A stretch of 64,000 bases of DNA from Pseudomonas sp. SCA2728.1_7 (lineage in GTDB: Bacteria; Pseudomonadota; Gammaproteobacteria; Pseudomonadales; Pseudomonadaceae). A program made the translations under genes and the position numbers. The notes under the pieces are model-generated. The model was given only the letters and a program-made list of their open reading frames with translations. It was not told the origin of the DNA and made no database searches. Below, piece by piece: positions 35,316 to 44,416 of the stretch (positions are counted from its first letter, which is position 1; every line of letters starts with the position of its first letter). Location: the NCBI RefSeq assembly GCF_018138145.1, contig NZ_CP073104.1, forward strand, positions 3,410,001 through 3,474,000. The letters are read 5' to 3'.

Positions 35316-37436
35316 ATGTCCAGGTTTGCTGCTGTTTCACGCTCGGGCACTGCCCCGGCGTCCTTCGCTTTGAACGAATCGCGGATTCGTTTCAGGCACG
35401 CTACCGCCGTCCTTTGCGGCGTCCTGCTGTCCCCGCTGGTGCTGGCCGATGATCACGCCGGCCACAACGAAGAACTGAGCCCGACGGTGATCACCGCGAT
35501 TGCGCCGAGCTCACCACTGACCATCGTCACCAACCCCAAGGATCCGCGCCAACCGGTGCCGGCCAGTGACGGCGGCGATTATCTGAAGACCATTCTCGGC
35601 TTCGCACTGGTACGCAATGGCGGCACCAACGGCGATCCGGTGCTACGCGGCATGTTCGGTTCACGCCTGAACATCCTCACCAACGGCAGCATGATGCTCG
35701 GCGCCTGCCCCGGCCGGATGGACGCACCAACCTCGTATATCTCACCGGAGACCTACGACAAACTGACCGTGATCAAAGGCCCGCAAACCGTGCTTTGGGG
35801 ACCGGGCGCATCCGCGGGCACGGTGCTGTTTGATCGCGAGCCGGAAAGCTTCGGCGAACTCGGCACCCGCGTGAACGCGAGCATTCTGGCTGGCTCCCAC
35901 GGACGCTTCGACAAAGTCGTCGATGCCGCTGCCGGCGGGCCGTTAGGCTACGTGCGAGTAATCGGCAACACTGCGCATTCCGACGATTACCGCGACGGCA
36001 ACAACGACATCGTCGCCTCGCGCTACGACAAGTGGAACGGTGACATCGCGGTGGGTTGGACCCCGGACGCCGACACCCTGATCGAACTCACCGCCGGCAA
36101 GGGCGATGGTGAAGCACGCTACGCCGGGCGCGGCATGGACGGCTCGCAGTTCCTGCGCGAAAGCCTCGGCCTGCGTTTCGAAAAATCCAACATCACCAAC
36201 GTGCTGGAGAAACTCGAAGCGCAGGTCTACTACAACTACGCCGACCACGTGATGGACAACTACACCCTGCGCACACCGTCCGGCACCGGCATGATGGCGG
36301 GGCCGATGGCGTCCAATGTCGACCGCCGCACCCTCGGAGCACGGATCAAAGCCACTTGGCGTTGGGCTGATATTCAGTTGATCACCGGCCTCGACGCGCA
36401 GACCAACGAACACCGCCAACGCAGCGGCATGGGCATCGACACCTACAAGGATCAGCCCTACAGCAAGGACGCCGACTTCCATAACTACGGCGTGTTCAGC
36501 GAAATGACCTGGTACGCCGCCGACCGTGATCGCCTGATCACTGGCGCCCGCGTCGACCGCGCTTCGGCCAAGGATTACCGGCAAACCACCGGCTCGGGAA
36601 TGATGACTCGCCCGAACCCGACCGCCGACGACACCCGCGCCGACACCCTGCCGAGCGGTTTCATCCGCTACGAGCATGACCTCGCTGACAGCCCGACCAC
36701 GCTCTATGCAGGCCTCGGTCATGCGCAGCGTTTCCCGGATTACTGGGAGCTGTTTTCGCCCAAGTCCGGCCCGGCAGGATCGGTCAACGCGTTCGATTCG
36801 ATCAAACCGGAAAAGACCACTCAGTTCGACTTCGGCGTGAACTACAAGAGCGCCGACCTCGAAGCCTGGGCCTCGGGTTATATCGGCGTGGTCCGCGACT
36901 ACATCCTCTTCGACTACACGCCCGGAATGATGGGCATGAGCACCTCGCGCGCCGAGAACATCGACGCGCGAATCATGGGCGGTGAACTCGGTGCCGCGTA
37001 CAGACTCACCGACCACTGGAAAGCCGATGCGACCCTGGCCTACGCCTGGGGCAAGAACAGCAGCGACGGTTCGGCACTGCCGCAGATGCCGCCACTGGAT
37101 ACACGTTTCGGTCTGACCTATAGCCAAGACAACTGGAGCGCCGGGGCACTGTGGAGAGTAGTCGCCGCGCAAAACCGTATCGACCAGAACAAGGGCAACG
37201 TGGTCGGCAAGGATTACGACAAGAGTTCGGGCTTCGGCGTGTTCTCACTCAACGGTGCCTACCGGATCAACAAGAACTGGAAGGTCAGCAGCGGCGTCGA
37301 CAACCTGTTCGGCAAGGCTTACGCCGAACACCTGAACCTGGCGGGCAACGCCGGGTTCGGCTACCCGGCCAACGACCCGCAAGCGATCAATGAACCGGGG
37401 CGCACGCTCTGGACCAAGGTCGACATGAGTTTCTAA
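35316..37436 (+). CDS. oprC: TonB-dependent copper receptor, OprC type
   Basis: 706 residues: signal region, plug domain (about 55-175) and a 22-strand barrel ending in the expected C-terminal Phe. OprC of P. aeruginosa binds copper through a CxxxM and HxM site (Cys143/Met147 and His323/Met325, as I recall). Here Cys131-x3-Met135 (GACPGRMDA) and His311-x-Met313 (DHVMDNY) sit at a constant offset of 12, so the copper site is conserved. Extra Met clusters occur in outer loops (GMMAGPM, PGMMGMS). ATG 35316 follows ggaaa; ATG 35304 and an upstream frame are alternatives. The genes upstream are copper-related. Confidence 0.9.
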   Translation: MSRFAAVSRSGTAPASFALNESRIRFRHATAVLCGVLLSPLVLADDHAGHNEELSPTVITAIAPSSPLTIVTNPKDPRQPVPASDGGDYLKTILGFALVRNGGTNGDPVLRGMFGSRLNILTNGSMMLGACPGRMDAPTSYISPETYDKLTVIKGPQTVLWGPGASAGTVLFDREPESFGELGTRVNASILAGSHGRFDKVVDAAAGGPLGYVRVIGNTAHSDDYRDGNNDIVASRYDKWNGDIAVGWTPDADTLIELTAGKGDGEARYAGRGMDGSQFLRESLGLRFEKSNITNVLEKLEAQVYYNYADHVMDNYTLRTPSGTGMMAGPMASNVDRRTLGARIKATWRWADIQLITGLDAQTNEHRQRSGMGIDTYKDQPYSKDADFHNYGVFSEMTWYAADRDRLITGARVDRASAKDYRQTTGSGMMTRPNPTADDTRADTLPSGFIRYEHDLADSPTTLYAGLGHAQRFPDYWELFSPKSGPAGSVNAFDSIKPEKTTQFDFGVNYKSADLEAWASGYIGVVRDYILFDYTPGMMGMSTSRAENIDARIMGGELGAAYRLTDHWKADATLAYAWGKNSSDGSALPQMPPLDTRFGLTYSQDNWSAGALWRVVAAQNRIDQNKGNVVGKDYDKSSGFGVFSLNGAYRINKNWKVSSGVDNLFGKAYAEHLNLAGNAGFGYPANDPQAINEPGRTLWTKVDMSF

Positions 37437-37450
37437 CAATCACCCACCCA

Positions 37451-37555
37451 TGTGGGAGCGACGGTGCGACGATTCGACCTGCTCGCGAAGGGGACGGCAC
37501 ATCCAACGTTGATGTCGTCTGGCACGACGCCTTCGCGAGCAGGCTCGCTCCCACA
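37451..37555. repeat. REP inverted pair, gggagcgagc type
   Basis: Two inverted REP units about 55 bases apart between the copper receptor and the PepSY gene, with the tgtggg ends outward. The left unit is interrupted by an insertion (acggtgcgacgattcg) inside its core, so it is degenerate. Confidence 0.85.
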
Positions 37556-37601
37556 GGGTTGCAAAACAACTAGAAGATCCAAGCCAAGCGGAGCACACGT
37601 G

Positions 37602-38981
37602 ATGAAACAGCCCAAACCGAATTTCTACAACCTGGCCTGGCGTTGGCATTTTTACGCCGGCCTCTTCGTCGCCCCGTTCATGGTGATGCTGGCCCTGACC
37701 GGCATCATTTATCTGTTCAAACCGCAGCTCGATTCGCTGATGTACAGCAGCCTGCTCAATGTCCCGGCCGGCCATCACACGGTGCCGGCCGATGACCTGC
37801 TGCAACGAGTGAAAAGCGCTTATCCACAAGGCCAGATCACCCAATACCTGCCACCGGTCAACGCCGAACGCAGCGCACAGTTTGTGGTGAAAAACGCCGG
37901 TCACGAACTCAACATCTTCGTCGATCCGTACCACGGCGACATCCTCGGCGAACAGGATGCCAAACAGAACCTGCAAGCCATCGCCCGCGCCATCCACGGC
38001 GAATTGATGATCGGCACCGTCGGTGACCGCCTTATCGAAATGGCTGCCGGTTGGGGCGTGGTGCTGGTGGTGTCCGGCCTGTTCCTGTGGTGGCCGCGCG
38101 GTCAGGCAGCGGGCATTTTGTGGCCACGGCTGAACAGTCGCGGCCGCGTGCTGTGGCGTGATCTGCACGCGGTCACCGGGTTCTGGGGCGCGACACTATT
38201 GCTGGTGATGTTGCTCAGCGGCATGACCTGGACCGGTTTCTGGGGCAAGCAATACGCCCAGGTGTGGAACGTGTTCCCGGCGGCGATGTGGGACAACGTG
38301 CCGACCTCCGACGTCGAGGCGCGCAGCCTGAACACCGCCTCGCGCCAGACCGTGCCATGGGCGATGGAAAACACGCCGATGCCGATGTCCGGCGACCACG
38401 CCGAACACATCAACCACGGCGCCACCAATGCTGGCCCCGCAGCACCCGCCATCAGCCTGCAAGACGTGCAGAACATCGCCTCCCAGCGCAAGGTCGAGCC
38501 GGGTTACAGCATCACCCTGCCGACCACCGCCACCGGCGTGTTCACCATTGCCGTGTTCGCCGATGACCCACGCAACGACGCCACCCTGCATGTCGATCAG
38601 TACACCGGCAAGGTCCTCGCCGAAGTGCGTTTCGAGCAATACGGCAGCGTCGCCCGCGCCACGGAAATCGGCGTGATGCTTCACGAAGGCAAGATGTTCG
38701 GCACCTTCAATCAGATCGTCGTGCTGCTGATCTGCCTGATGATTCTGCTCAGCGCCGTCAGCGGTGTGGTGATCTGGTGGAAGCGTCGGCCACAGGGCAA
38801 ATTCGGCGTACCGCCGCTGCGCCATGACTTGCCGAAGTGGAAAACCGGCGTGGTGATCATGCTCGCACTGGCGGTGGTGTTCCCATTGGTGGGGGCTTCG
38901 TTGGTGGTGGTGTGGTTGCTGGACCGAGTGCTGCTGTCGCGGATGAACCGGCAAACCGAGTCTGCGTCGACTTCATCCTGA
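37602..38981 (+). CDS. PepSY-associated membrane protein
   Basis: 459 residues with five predicted membrane helices: HFYAGLFVAPFMVMLALTGI near residue 20, VVLVVSGLFLWW near 155, ATLLLVMLLSGMTWTGFW near 200, LICLMILLSAVSGVVIWW near 375 and LALAVVFPLVGASLVVVWLL near 430. PepSY-like periplasmic domains lie between helices 1-2 and 3-4. Such proteins often follow TonB-dependent metal receptors and resemble PiuB/FegB-type proteins linked to siderophore or metal reduction at the inner membrane. A Met/His-rich loop (NTPMPMSGDHAEHINHG) suggests copper contact. ATG 37602 has ggag 8 bases upstream. Confidence 0.85.
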   Translation: MKQPKPNFYNLAWRWHFYAGLFVAPFMVMLALTGIIYLFKPQLDSLMYSSLLNVPAGHHTVPADDLLQRVKSAYPQGQITQYLPPVNAERSAQFVVKNAGHELNIFVDPYHGDILGEQDAKQNLQAIARAIHGELMIGTVGDRLIEMAAGWGVVLVVSGLFLWWPRGQAAGILWPRLNSRGRVLWRDLHAVTGFWGATLLLVMLLSGMTWTGFWGKQYAQVWNVFPAAMWDNVPTSDVEARSLNTASRQTVPWAMENTPMPMSGDHAEHINHGATNAGPAAPAISLQDVQNIASQRKVEPGYSITLPTTATGVFTIAVFADDPRNDATLHVDQYTGKVLAEVRFEQYGSVARATEIGVMLHEGKMFGTFNQIVVLLICLMILLSAVSGVVIWWKRRPQGKFGVPPLRHDLPKWKTGVVIMLALAVVFPLVGASLVVVWLLDRVLLSRMNRQTESASTSS

Positions 38982-39010
38982 AACCGCACTCGAACTTCTT
39001 CAACGCCAAT

Positions 39011-39043
39011 CCCGTGCGGGCTCCCCTGCACGGGATTTTTTTT
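39011..39043 (+). terminator. Terminator of the copper cluster
   Basis: A 7-bp stem (cccgtgc / gcacggg) with a 10-base loop followed by a run of eight T. Confidence 0.9.
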
Positions 39044-39157
39044 GCGCCCCAATCTGGCGCGGCGGCCTGCACCAATGCGCCATGGGCGTTCCTTCGTGGT
39101 GCATGCGCTGCGCAGCCAACCGCTCTAACACGACATTTTCTTGCCAAAACCCGACCG

Positions 39158-39172
39158 GGCACAGCCCTTGCA
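39158..39172 (+). promoter_or_regulatory. Candidate sigma-54 promoter of the urt-ure locus
   Basis: ggcacagcccttgca has the -24 GG and -12 GC dinucleotides with the required spacing and matches most of the tggcacgnnnnttgca consensus. The start of transcription would be near 39183, 55 bases before urtA. Upstream half-sites resembling the NtrC operator (tgcacc at 39068 and ggtgca at 39098) lie at a plausible enhancer distance, though each partner half is poor. Nitrogen control of urea uptake fits. Confidence 0.6.
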
Positions 39173-39237
39173 AAACACCCTTCAGTCGTCCGCATCTGCC
39201 AACCAGAAAAACTTCAAATGTTCATGGAGATCGCACA

Positions 39238-40503
39238 ATGAAGCGTCGCAGTTTGATCAAGGCTTTCACACTCACGGCATCCATTGCCGCGATGGGCATG
39301 ACCTGGACTGTCCAGGCCGCCGAGACCATCAAGGTCGGGATTCTGCATTCGTTGTCCGGCACCATGGCGATCTCCGAAACGTCGCTCAAAGACATGGCGC
39401 TGATGACCATCGACGAGATCAACGCCAAGGGCGGCGTCAACGGCAAGATGCTTGAGCCGGTGGTGGTTGACCCGGCATCGAACTGGCCGCTGTTCGCCGA
39501 AAAAGGCCGGCAGTTGCTGACTCAGGACAAGGTCGCCGTGGTGTTCGGTTGCTGGACGTCGGTGTCGCGTAAATCGGTGTTGCCGGTGTTCGAAGAACTC
39601 AACGGTCTGCTGTTCTACCCGGTGCAATACGAAGGCGAAGAGATGTCGCCGAACGTCTTCTACACCGGCGCCGCGCCAAACCAGCAAGCGATTCCGGCGG
39701 TTGAATACCTGATGAGCGAAGAAGGTGGCAGCGCCAAGCGCTACTTCCTGCTCGGCACCGACTACGTCTACCCGCGCACCACCAACAAGATCCTGCGTTC
39801 GTTCCTGCACTCCAAAGGCGTGGCCGACAAGGACATCGAAGAGGTCTATACGCCGTTCGGTCACAGCGACTATCAGACCATCGTCGCCAACATCAAAAAA
39901 TTCTCCGCTGGTGGCAAAACTGCGGTGATCTCGACGGTCAACGGCGACTCCAACGTGCCGTTCTACAAAGAGCTGGCCAATCAGGGCCTGAAGGCCACCG
40001 ACGTACCGGTTGTGGCGTTCTCGGTCGGCGAAGAAGAACTGCGCGGTATCGACACCAAACCGCTGGTGGGCAACCTCGCGGCGTGGAACTACTTCGAATC
40101 CGTCGAGAACCCGCAGAACAAGAAATTCGTCGCTGACTGGAAAGCCTACGCGAAGAAACACAACCTGCCGGGCGCCGACAAAGCCGTGACCAACGACCCG
40201 ATGGAAGCCACTTACGTCGGCATCCACATGTGGGCGCAGGCAGTTGAAAAAGCCAAATCCACCGACGTCGACAAAGTCCGCGAAGCCCTTGCCGGGCAGA
40301 CCTTTGCCGCGCCGTCGGGTTACACCCTGACCATGGACAAGACCAATCACCACCTGCACAAACCGGTGATGATCGGCGAGATTCAGGCCGATGGTCAGTT
40401 CAACGTCGTGTGGCAGACCGAAGGACCGATCCGCGCGCAACCGTGGAGCCCGTTCATTCAGGGCAACGACAAGAAGCCGGATTATGCGGTGAAGAGCAAC
40501 TGA
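39238..40503 (+). CDS. urtA: Urea ABC transporter, substrate-binding protein
   Basis: 421 residues. A signal peptide (1-27, cut near TVQAAETIKVG) precedes a type I periplasmic binding fold of the branched-chain amino acid family. IKVGILHSLSGTMAISETSL is the UrtA opening. VFGCWTSVSRKSVLPVFEEL and LLFYPVQYEGEEMSPNVFYT are the urea-type binding segments that separate UrtA from Leu/Ile/Val binders. ATG 39238 has atggag 8 bases upstream. It is the first gene of the urt-ure locus, preceded by a candidate sigma-54 promoter, and is separated from urtB by a 330-base repeat block. Confidence 0.96.
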   Translation: MKRRSLIKAFTLTASIAAMGMTWTVQAAETIKVGILHSLSGTMAISETSLKDMALMTIDEINAKGGVNGKMLEPVVVDPASNWPLFAEKGRQLLTQDKVAVVFGCWTSVSRKSVLPVFEELNGLLFYPVQYEGEEMSPNVFYTGAAPNQQAIPAVEYLMSEEGGSAKRYFLLGTDYVYPRTTNKILRSFLHSKGVADKDIEEVYTPFGHSDYQTIVANIKKFSAGGKTAVISTVNGDSNVPFYKELANQGLKATDVPVVAFSVGEEELRGIDTKPLVGNLAAWNYFESVENPQNKKFVADWKAYAKKHNLPGADKAVTNDPMEATYVGIHMWAQAVEKAKSTDVDKVREALAGQTFAAPSGYTLTMDKTNHHLHKPVMIGEIQADGQFNVVWQTEGPIRAQPWSPFIQGNDKKPDYAVKSN

Positions 40504-40537
40504 GGCGGATTCAGTTTTTGAGGTGGGCTTTAGATTT

Positions 40538-40811
40538 CCCCCCTCACCCCAGCCCTCTCCCTCAGGGAGACGGGGAAAGGGAGCCGATCTTCATGCTTTT
40601 CAAAGCCTGAGTTCGGCTCGAATTCGCAGGTCGCAGCACATCGTCCAAACACCTCGGTCAGTCCCCTCAATTTCAAGAGGGTGAGGGGGAAAGGGAGCCG
40701 ATCTTCATGCTTTTCGAAGCCTGAGTTCGGCTCGAATTCGCAGGTCGCAGCACATCGTCCAGACACCTCGGTCAGTCCCCTCTCCCTCCGGGAGAGGGTT
40801 AGGGTGAGGGG
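40538..40811. repeat. Palindrome-ended repeat cassette with 114-bp duplication, urtA-urtB gap
   Basis: The block begins ccctcaccccagccctctcc and ends with the inverted form gagagggttagggtgagggg. Inside, a unit with aaagggagccgatcttcatg, then ggctcgaattcgcaggtcgc and cggtcagtcccctc occurs twice at 40576 and 40690, a 114-bp period with a few differences. It fills almost all of the gap between urtA and urtB. Confidence 0.85.
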
Positions 40812-40833
40812 GCGGTTGAACAGGACACCACTA

Positions 40834-42336
40834 ATGCCCACTGCCATACACCGCTTTCTCATAGCCATCGCACTCTTGCTGCCAATGCTGGCCCACGCCG
40901 GCGACGCCGAAGACTTCGTCGCGGCCAATCCCGTGCAACAGGCGAAACTCCTGGAAACCTGGGCCGCGCAGCCCGATCCGGCCCGTATCGAATTGATCAA
41001 CGCCCTGCAACAAGGCGAGTTGACCATCGACGGCCAAGCGAAAACCCTGCGCCTGAACAATCGCCTGCGGGGTCTGATCGATACCGCCATGGCCAGCCAC
41101 CAGTTGCTCGCCGCCGACGCCAAAATCCGTCTGACTGCCGCGCAGCAATTGCAGAAAAGCGCGAAACCCGCGCAGCTGAAATTCCTCGACCAGCAACTCG
41201 CTGGCGAAAAAGATGAAGGCGTGCATGCCGCCCTGAGCCTGGCGCTGGCCAATCTGCAGTTGGTCGACACTGACCCGGCCGTGCGCCTCGCCGCAGTACG
41301 CCTGCTCGGCGAAACCGGTGATCCGCTGGCACGCACGCGCCTCGAAGGCCTGCTCGAACCCGGCATCGAGAGCGATGCCGGCGTGCGCACCGCCGCTGAA
41401 ACCAGCCTCGCTCAGGTCAAACGCAAACTGCTGATCGGCGAAGTGCTCGGTCAGGCGTTCAGCGGCATGTCGCTCGGGTCGATTCTGCTGCTCGCCGCAC
41501 TCGGTCTGGCGATCACCTTCGGCCTGCTCGGCGTGATCAACATGGCCCACGGTGAGATGCTGATGCTCGGTGCCTACTCGACCTACGTGGTGCAGTTGAT
41601 GTTCCAGCGCTACGCCCCCCAAGCCATCGAGTTTTATCCGTTGATCGCACTGCCGGTGGCGTTCTTTGTCACGGCGGCGATCGGCATGGCGCTGGAGCGC
41701 ACGGTGATTCGCCATCTCTACGGCCGCCCACTGGAAACCTTGCTCGCCACCTGGGGCATCAGCCTTATGCTGATTCAGCTTGTGCGTTTGTTGTTCGGTG
41801 CGCAGAACGTTGAAGTGGCAAACCCGGCGTGGCTGTCCGGCGGTATTCAAGTGCTGCCGAATCTGGTGCTGCCGTACAACCGCATCGTCATCATCGCTTT
41901 CGCCCTGTTTGTGGTGGTGCTGACCTGGCTGCTGCTGAACAAAACCCGCCTTGGTCTCAACGTCCGCGCCGTCACCCAGAACCGCAACATGGCGGCTTGC
42001 TGCGGTGTGCCGACCGGTCGCGTCGACATGCTCGCCTTCGGCCTCGGTTCGGGCATCGCCGGCCTCGGCGGTGTGGCGCTGAGCCAGATCGGCAACGTCG
42101 GCCCGGACCTCGGCCAAAGCTACATCATCGATTCATTTCTGGTGGTGGTACTCGGCGGCGTCGGCCAACTGGCCGGCAGCGTGCTCGCCGCGTTCGGCCT
42201 CGGTATCGCCAACAAGATTCTTGAACCGCAGATCGGTGCGGTGCTCGGCAAGATCCTGATCCTCGCGCTGATCATTCTGTTTATCCAGAAACGTCCGCAA
42301 GGCCTCTTCGCACTGAAAGGACGGGTGATCGACTGA
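40834..42336 (+). CDS. urtB: Urea ABC transporter permease UrtB
   Basis: 500 residues. A signal-like N-terminus (ALLLPMLAHAGDAE) and a UrtB-specific soluble extension of about 190 residues precede a LivH-type permease of eight or so helices. LGLAITFGLLGVINMAHGEM and VIRHLYGRPLETLLATWGIS are the permease signatures, and LNVRAVTQNRNMAACCGVPT is the LivH-like coupling loop. ATG 40834 with caggac upstream is chosen; the frame runs back into the repeat cassette, which is not coding. The stop overlaps urtC (tgatg). Confidence 0.95.
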   Translation: MPTAIHRFLIAIALLLPMLAHAGDAEDFVAANPVQQAKLLETWAAQPDPARIELINALQQGELTIDGQAKTLRLNNRLRGLIDTAMASHQLLAADAKIRLTAAQQLQKSAKPAQLKFLDQQLAGEKDEGVHAALSLALANLQLVDTDPAVRLAAVRLLGETGDPLARTRLEGLLEPGIESDAGVRTAAETSLAQVKRKLLIGEVLGQAFSGMSLGSILLLAALGLAITFGLLGVINMAHGEMLMLGAYSTYVVQLMFQRYAPQAIEFYPLIALPVAFFVTAAIGMALERTVIRHLYGRPLETLLATWGISLMLIQLVRLLFGAQNVEVANPAWLSGGIQVLPNLVLPYNRIVIIAFALFVVVLTWLLLNKTRLGLNVRAVTQNRNMAACCGVPTGRVDMLAFGLGSGIAGLGGVALSQIGNVGPDLGQSYIIDSFLVVVLGGVGQLAGSVLAAFGLGIANKILEPQIGAVLGKILILALIILFIQKRPQGLFALKGRVID

Positions 42337-43415
42337 TGAACCAGCCTCTGTTAGTCACGGCCACACAAAAGGCCGGGCCGAAAGTCACGATCGCGGTCGG
42401 CGCGGTGATTCTTGCGCTGCTGATCGCCCTGCCACTGCTGTCGTTGTTGCCGGCGGAAAATGCCCTGTCGGTGTCGGCGTACACGCTGACGCTGGTTGGC
42501 AAAATCCTCTGCTACGCCATCGTCGCTTTGGCGCTGGATCTGGTCTGGGGTTACGCCGGATTGCTGTCGCTGGGCCACGGCCTGTTCTTCGCGCTCGGCG
42601 GTTATGCGATGGGCATGTACCTGATGCGTCAGGCTGCCGGTGATGGCTTGCCGGCGTTCATGACTTTCCTGTCGTGGAGCGAATTGCCGTGGTACTGGAC
42701 CGGCACCAGCAGCTTCCTCTGGGCGATGTGTCTGGTGGTATTGGCGCCGGGCTTGCTGGCGCTGGTGTTCGGTTTCTTCGCCTTCCGCTCGCGGATCAAA
42801 GGCGTGTATTTCTCGATCATGACCCAGGCCCTGACCTTTGCCGGCATGCTCCTGTTCTTCCGCAACGAAACCGGGTTTGGCGGCAACAACGGCTTTACCA
42901 ATTTCCGCACGATTCTCGGTTTCGGCATCACTGAACCGGGCACCCGCGCGGTGCTGTTTCTGGCCACGGTGTTGCTGCTGGTGGCGAGTCTGTTCATCGG
43001 CTGGCGCCTGGCGCAAAGCAAATTTGGTCGTGTGTTGACGGCGCTGCGCGATGCGGAAAACCGCTTGATGTTCTGCGGCTACGACCCACGCGGGTTCAAG
43101 CTGTTCGTGTGGGTCTTGAGTGCGGTGTTGTGTGGTCTGGCCGGGGCGTTGTACGTGCCGCAAGTGGGCATCATCAACCCGAGCGAAATGTCGCCGACCA
43201 ACTCGATTGAAGCGGCGGTGTGGGTGGCCCTCGGCGGTCGCGGCACGCTGATCGGCCCACTGCTCGGCGCCGGTGTGGTCAACGGCATGAAGAGCTGGTT
43301 CACCGTGGCGTTCCCCGAGTATTGGCTGTTCTTCCTCGGCGCGCTGTTCATCGTCGTGACGCTGTACCTGCCCAAAGGCGTGATCGGCCTGCTGAAGAAA
43401 CGAGGTGAACAATGA
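42336..43415 (+). CDS. urtC: Urea ABC transporter permease UrtC
   Basis: 359 residues, LivM-type permease with about nine membrane helices. KILCYAIVALALDLVWGYAG and LLSLGHGLFFALGGYAMGMY are the typical pore segments, and VLTALRDAENRLMFCGYDPR is the ABC coupling loop. Partner of UrtB in the inner membrane. The start overlaps the urtB stop and the end overlaps the urtD start (atga), so the three are coupled. Confidence 0.96.
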   Translation: MNQPLLVTATQKAGPKVTIAVGAVILALLIALPLLSLLPAENALSVSAYTLTLVGKILCYAIVALALDLVWGYAGLLSLGHGLFFALGGYAMGMYLMRQAAGDGLPAFMTFLSWSELPWYWTGTSSFLWAMCLVVLAPGLLALVFGFFAFRSRIKGVYFSIMTQALTFAGMLLFFRNETGFGGNNGFTNFRTILGFGITEPGTRAVLFLATVLLLVASLFIGWRLAQSKFGRVLTALRDAENRLMFCGYDPRGFKLFVWVLSAVLCGLAGALYVPQVGIINPSEMSPTNSIEAAVWVALGGRGTLIGPLLGAGVVNGMKSWFTVAFPEYWLFFLGALFIVVTLYLPKGVIGLLKKRGEQ

Positions 43416-44281
43416 GAGTCACAGCGAGCGCGGAATTCATGCTGGAACCGGCCTTCTTTCCCGTCGAACCGAACAAGGACGCCGGCACCAGCCGCGACTC
43501 GATCGGCCTCGGTCAGCGCGTCGGGCCGGGCCTTGATACCCGTCACGGCACGATCCTCACCCTGGAAGACATCAGCGTCAGCTTCGACGGCTTCCGCGCG
43601 CTGAATAATCTCAACCTGTACATCGGCGTCGGCGAATTGCGCTGCATCATCGGCCCCAACGGCGCGGGCAAAACCACGCTGATGGACGTGATCACCGGCA
43701 AGACCCGGCCGAGTCACGGCAAAGCCTGGTTCGGCGAAACCCTCGACCTGACGCAGATGAGCGAAGTGCAGATCGCCCAGGCTGGCATCGGTCGCAAGTT
43801 CCAGAAGCCGACGGTGTTCGAAGCGCTGAGCGTGTTTGAAAACCTGGAGCTGGCACAGAAAACCGACAAGTCGGTGTGGGCCAGTTTGCGTGCGCGGCTG
43901 AGTGGCGAGCAGAAGGACCGGATCAGCGAAGTGCTGGAAACGATTCGTCTGACCACGTCAGTCAATCGTCAGGCCGGGTTGCTCTCTCATGGACAGAAGC
44001 AGTTTCTCGAGATCGGCATGCTGTTGATGCAGGACCCGCAATTGTTGCTGCTCGATGAGCCGGTGGCGGGGATGACCGATGCGGAAACCGAGTTCACCGC
44101 TGAACTGTTCAAGAGCCTGGCGGGCAAGCATTCGCTGATGGTGGTGGAGCATGACATGGGGTTTGTCGGCTCGATTGCCGACCATGTGACGGTGTTGCAC
44201 CAGGGCAGCGTGCTGGCGGAAGGCTCGCTTGAACAGGTGCAGGAAAACGAGCGCGTGATCGAGGTCTACCTCGGCCGCTAA
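43412..44281 (+). CDS. urtD: Urea ABC transporter ATP-binding protein UrtD
   Basis: 289 residues, LivG-type ATPase. After an N-terminal extension of about 45 residues come Walker A (GPNGAGKTTLMD), Q-loop region GRKFQKPTVFEALSVFENL, a signature region LLSHGQKQFLEIGMLL (an SHGQ form instead of SGGQ, usual in UrtD), Walker B LLLLDEPVAGMTD and the H-loop VVEHDMGFV. It starts inside the urtC stop. A REP pair separates it from urtE. Confidence 0.95.
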   Translation: MRVTASAEFMLEPAFFPVEPNKDAGTSRDSIGLGQRVGPGLDTRHGTILTLEDISVSFDGFRALNNLNLYIGVGELRCIIGPNGAGKTTLMDVITGKTRPSHGKAWFGETLDLTQMSEVQIAQAGIGRKFQKPTVFEALSVFENLELAQKTDKSVWASLRARLSGEQKDRISEVLETIRLTTSVNRQAGLLSHGQKQFLEIGMLLMQDPQLLLLDEPVAGMTDAETEFTAELFKSLAGKHSLMVVEHDMGFVGSIADHVTVLHQGSVLAEGSLEQVQENERVIEVYLGR

Positions 44282-44303
44282 AGCTGCAAACACCGATCAA
44301 AAC

Positions 44304-44392
44304 TGTAGGAGTGAGCCTGCTCGCGATAGCGGTGTATCAGACAAACAGATGTTGACTGACACACCGCTATCGCGAGCAGGCTCACTCCTACA
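44304..44392. repeat. REP inverted pair, aggagtgagc type, inside the urt operon
   Basis: Two inverted REP units with an extended stem (agcggtgtatcag / ctgacacaccgct side arms) between urtD and urtE. The side arms also pair, so the whole segment could form one stem with a short loop around acaaacagatgtt. Confidence 0.9.
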
Positions 44393-44416
44393 AAGGGATT
44401 TGAGGAGACTTTTGAC

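Noticed and set aside
40681..40833. N-terminal extension of UrtB reaching into the repeat cassette
   Set aside because: The open frame is carried by repeat DNA also found at 40576 and in other cassettes; ATG 40834 gives a signal peptide and a ribosome site.
44304..44392. Small RNA or terminator within the urt operon
   Set aside because: The strong hairpin is explained by a REP inverted pair; no T-run follows and urtE has its own good ribosome site.
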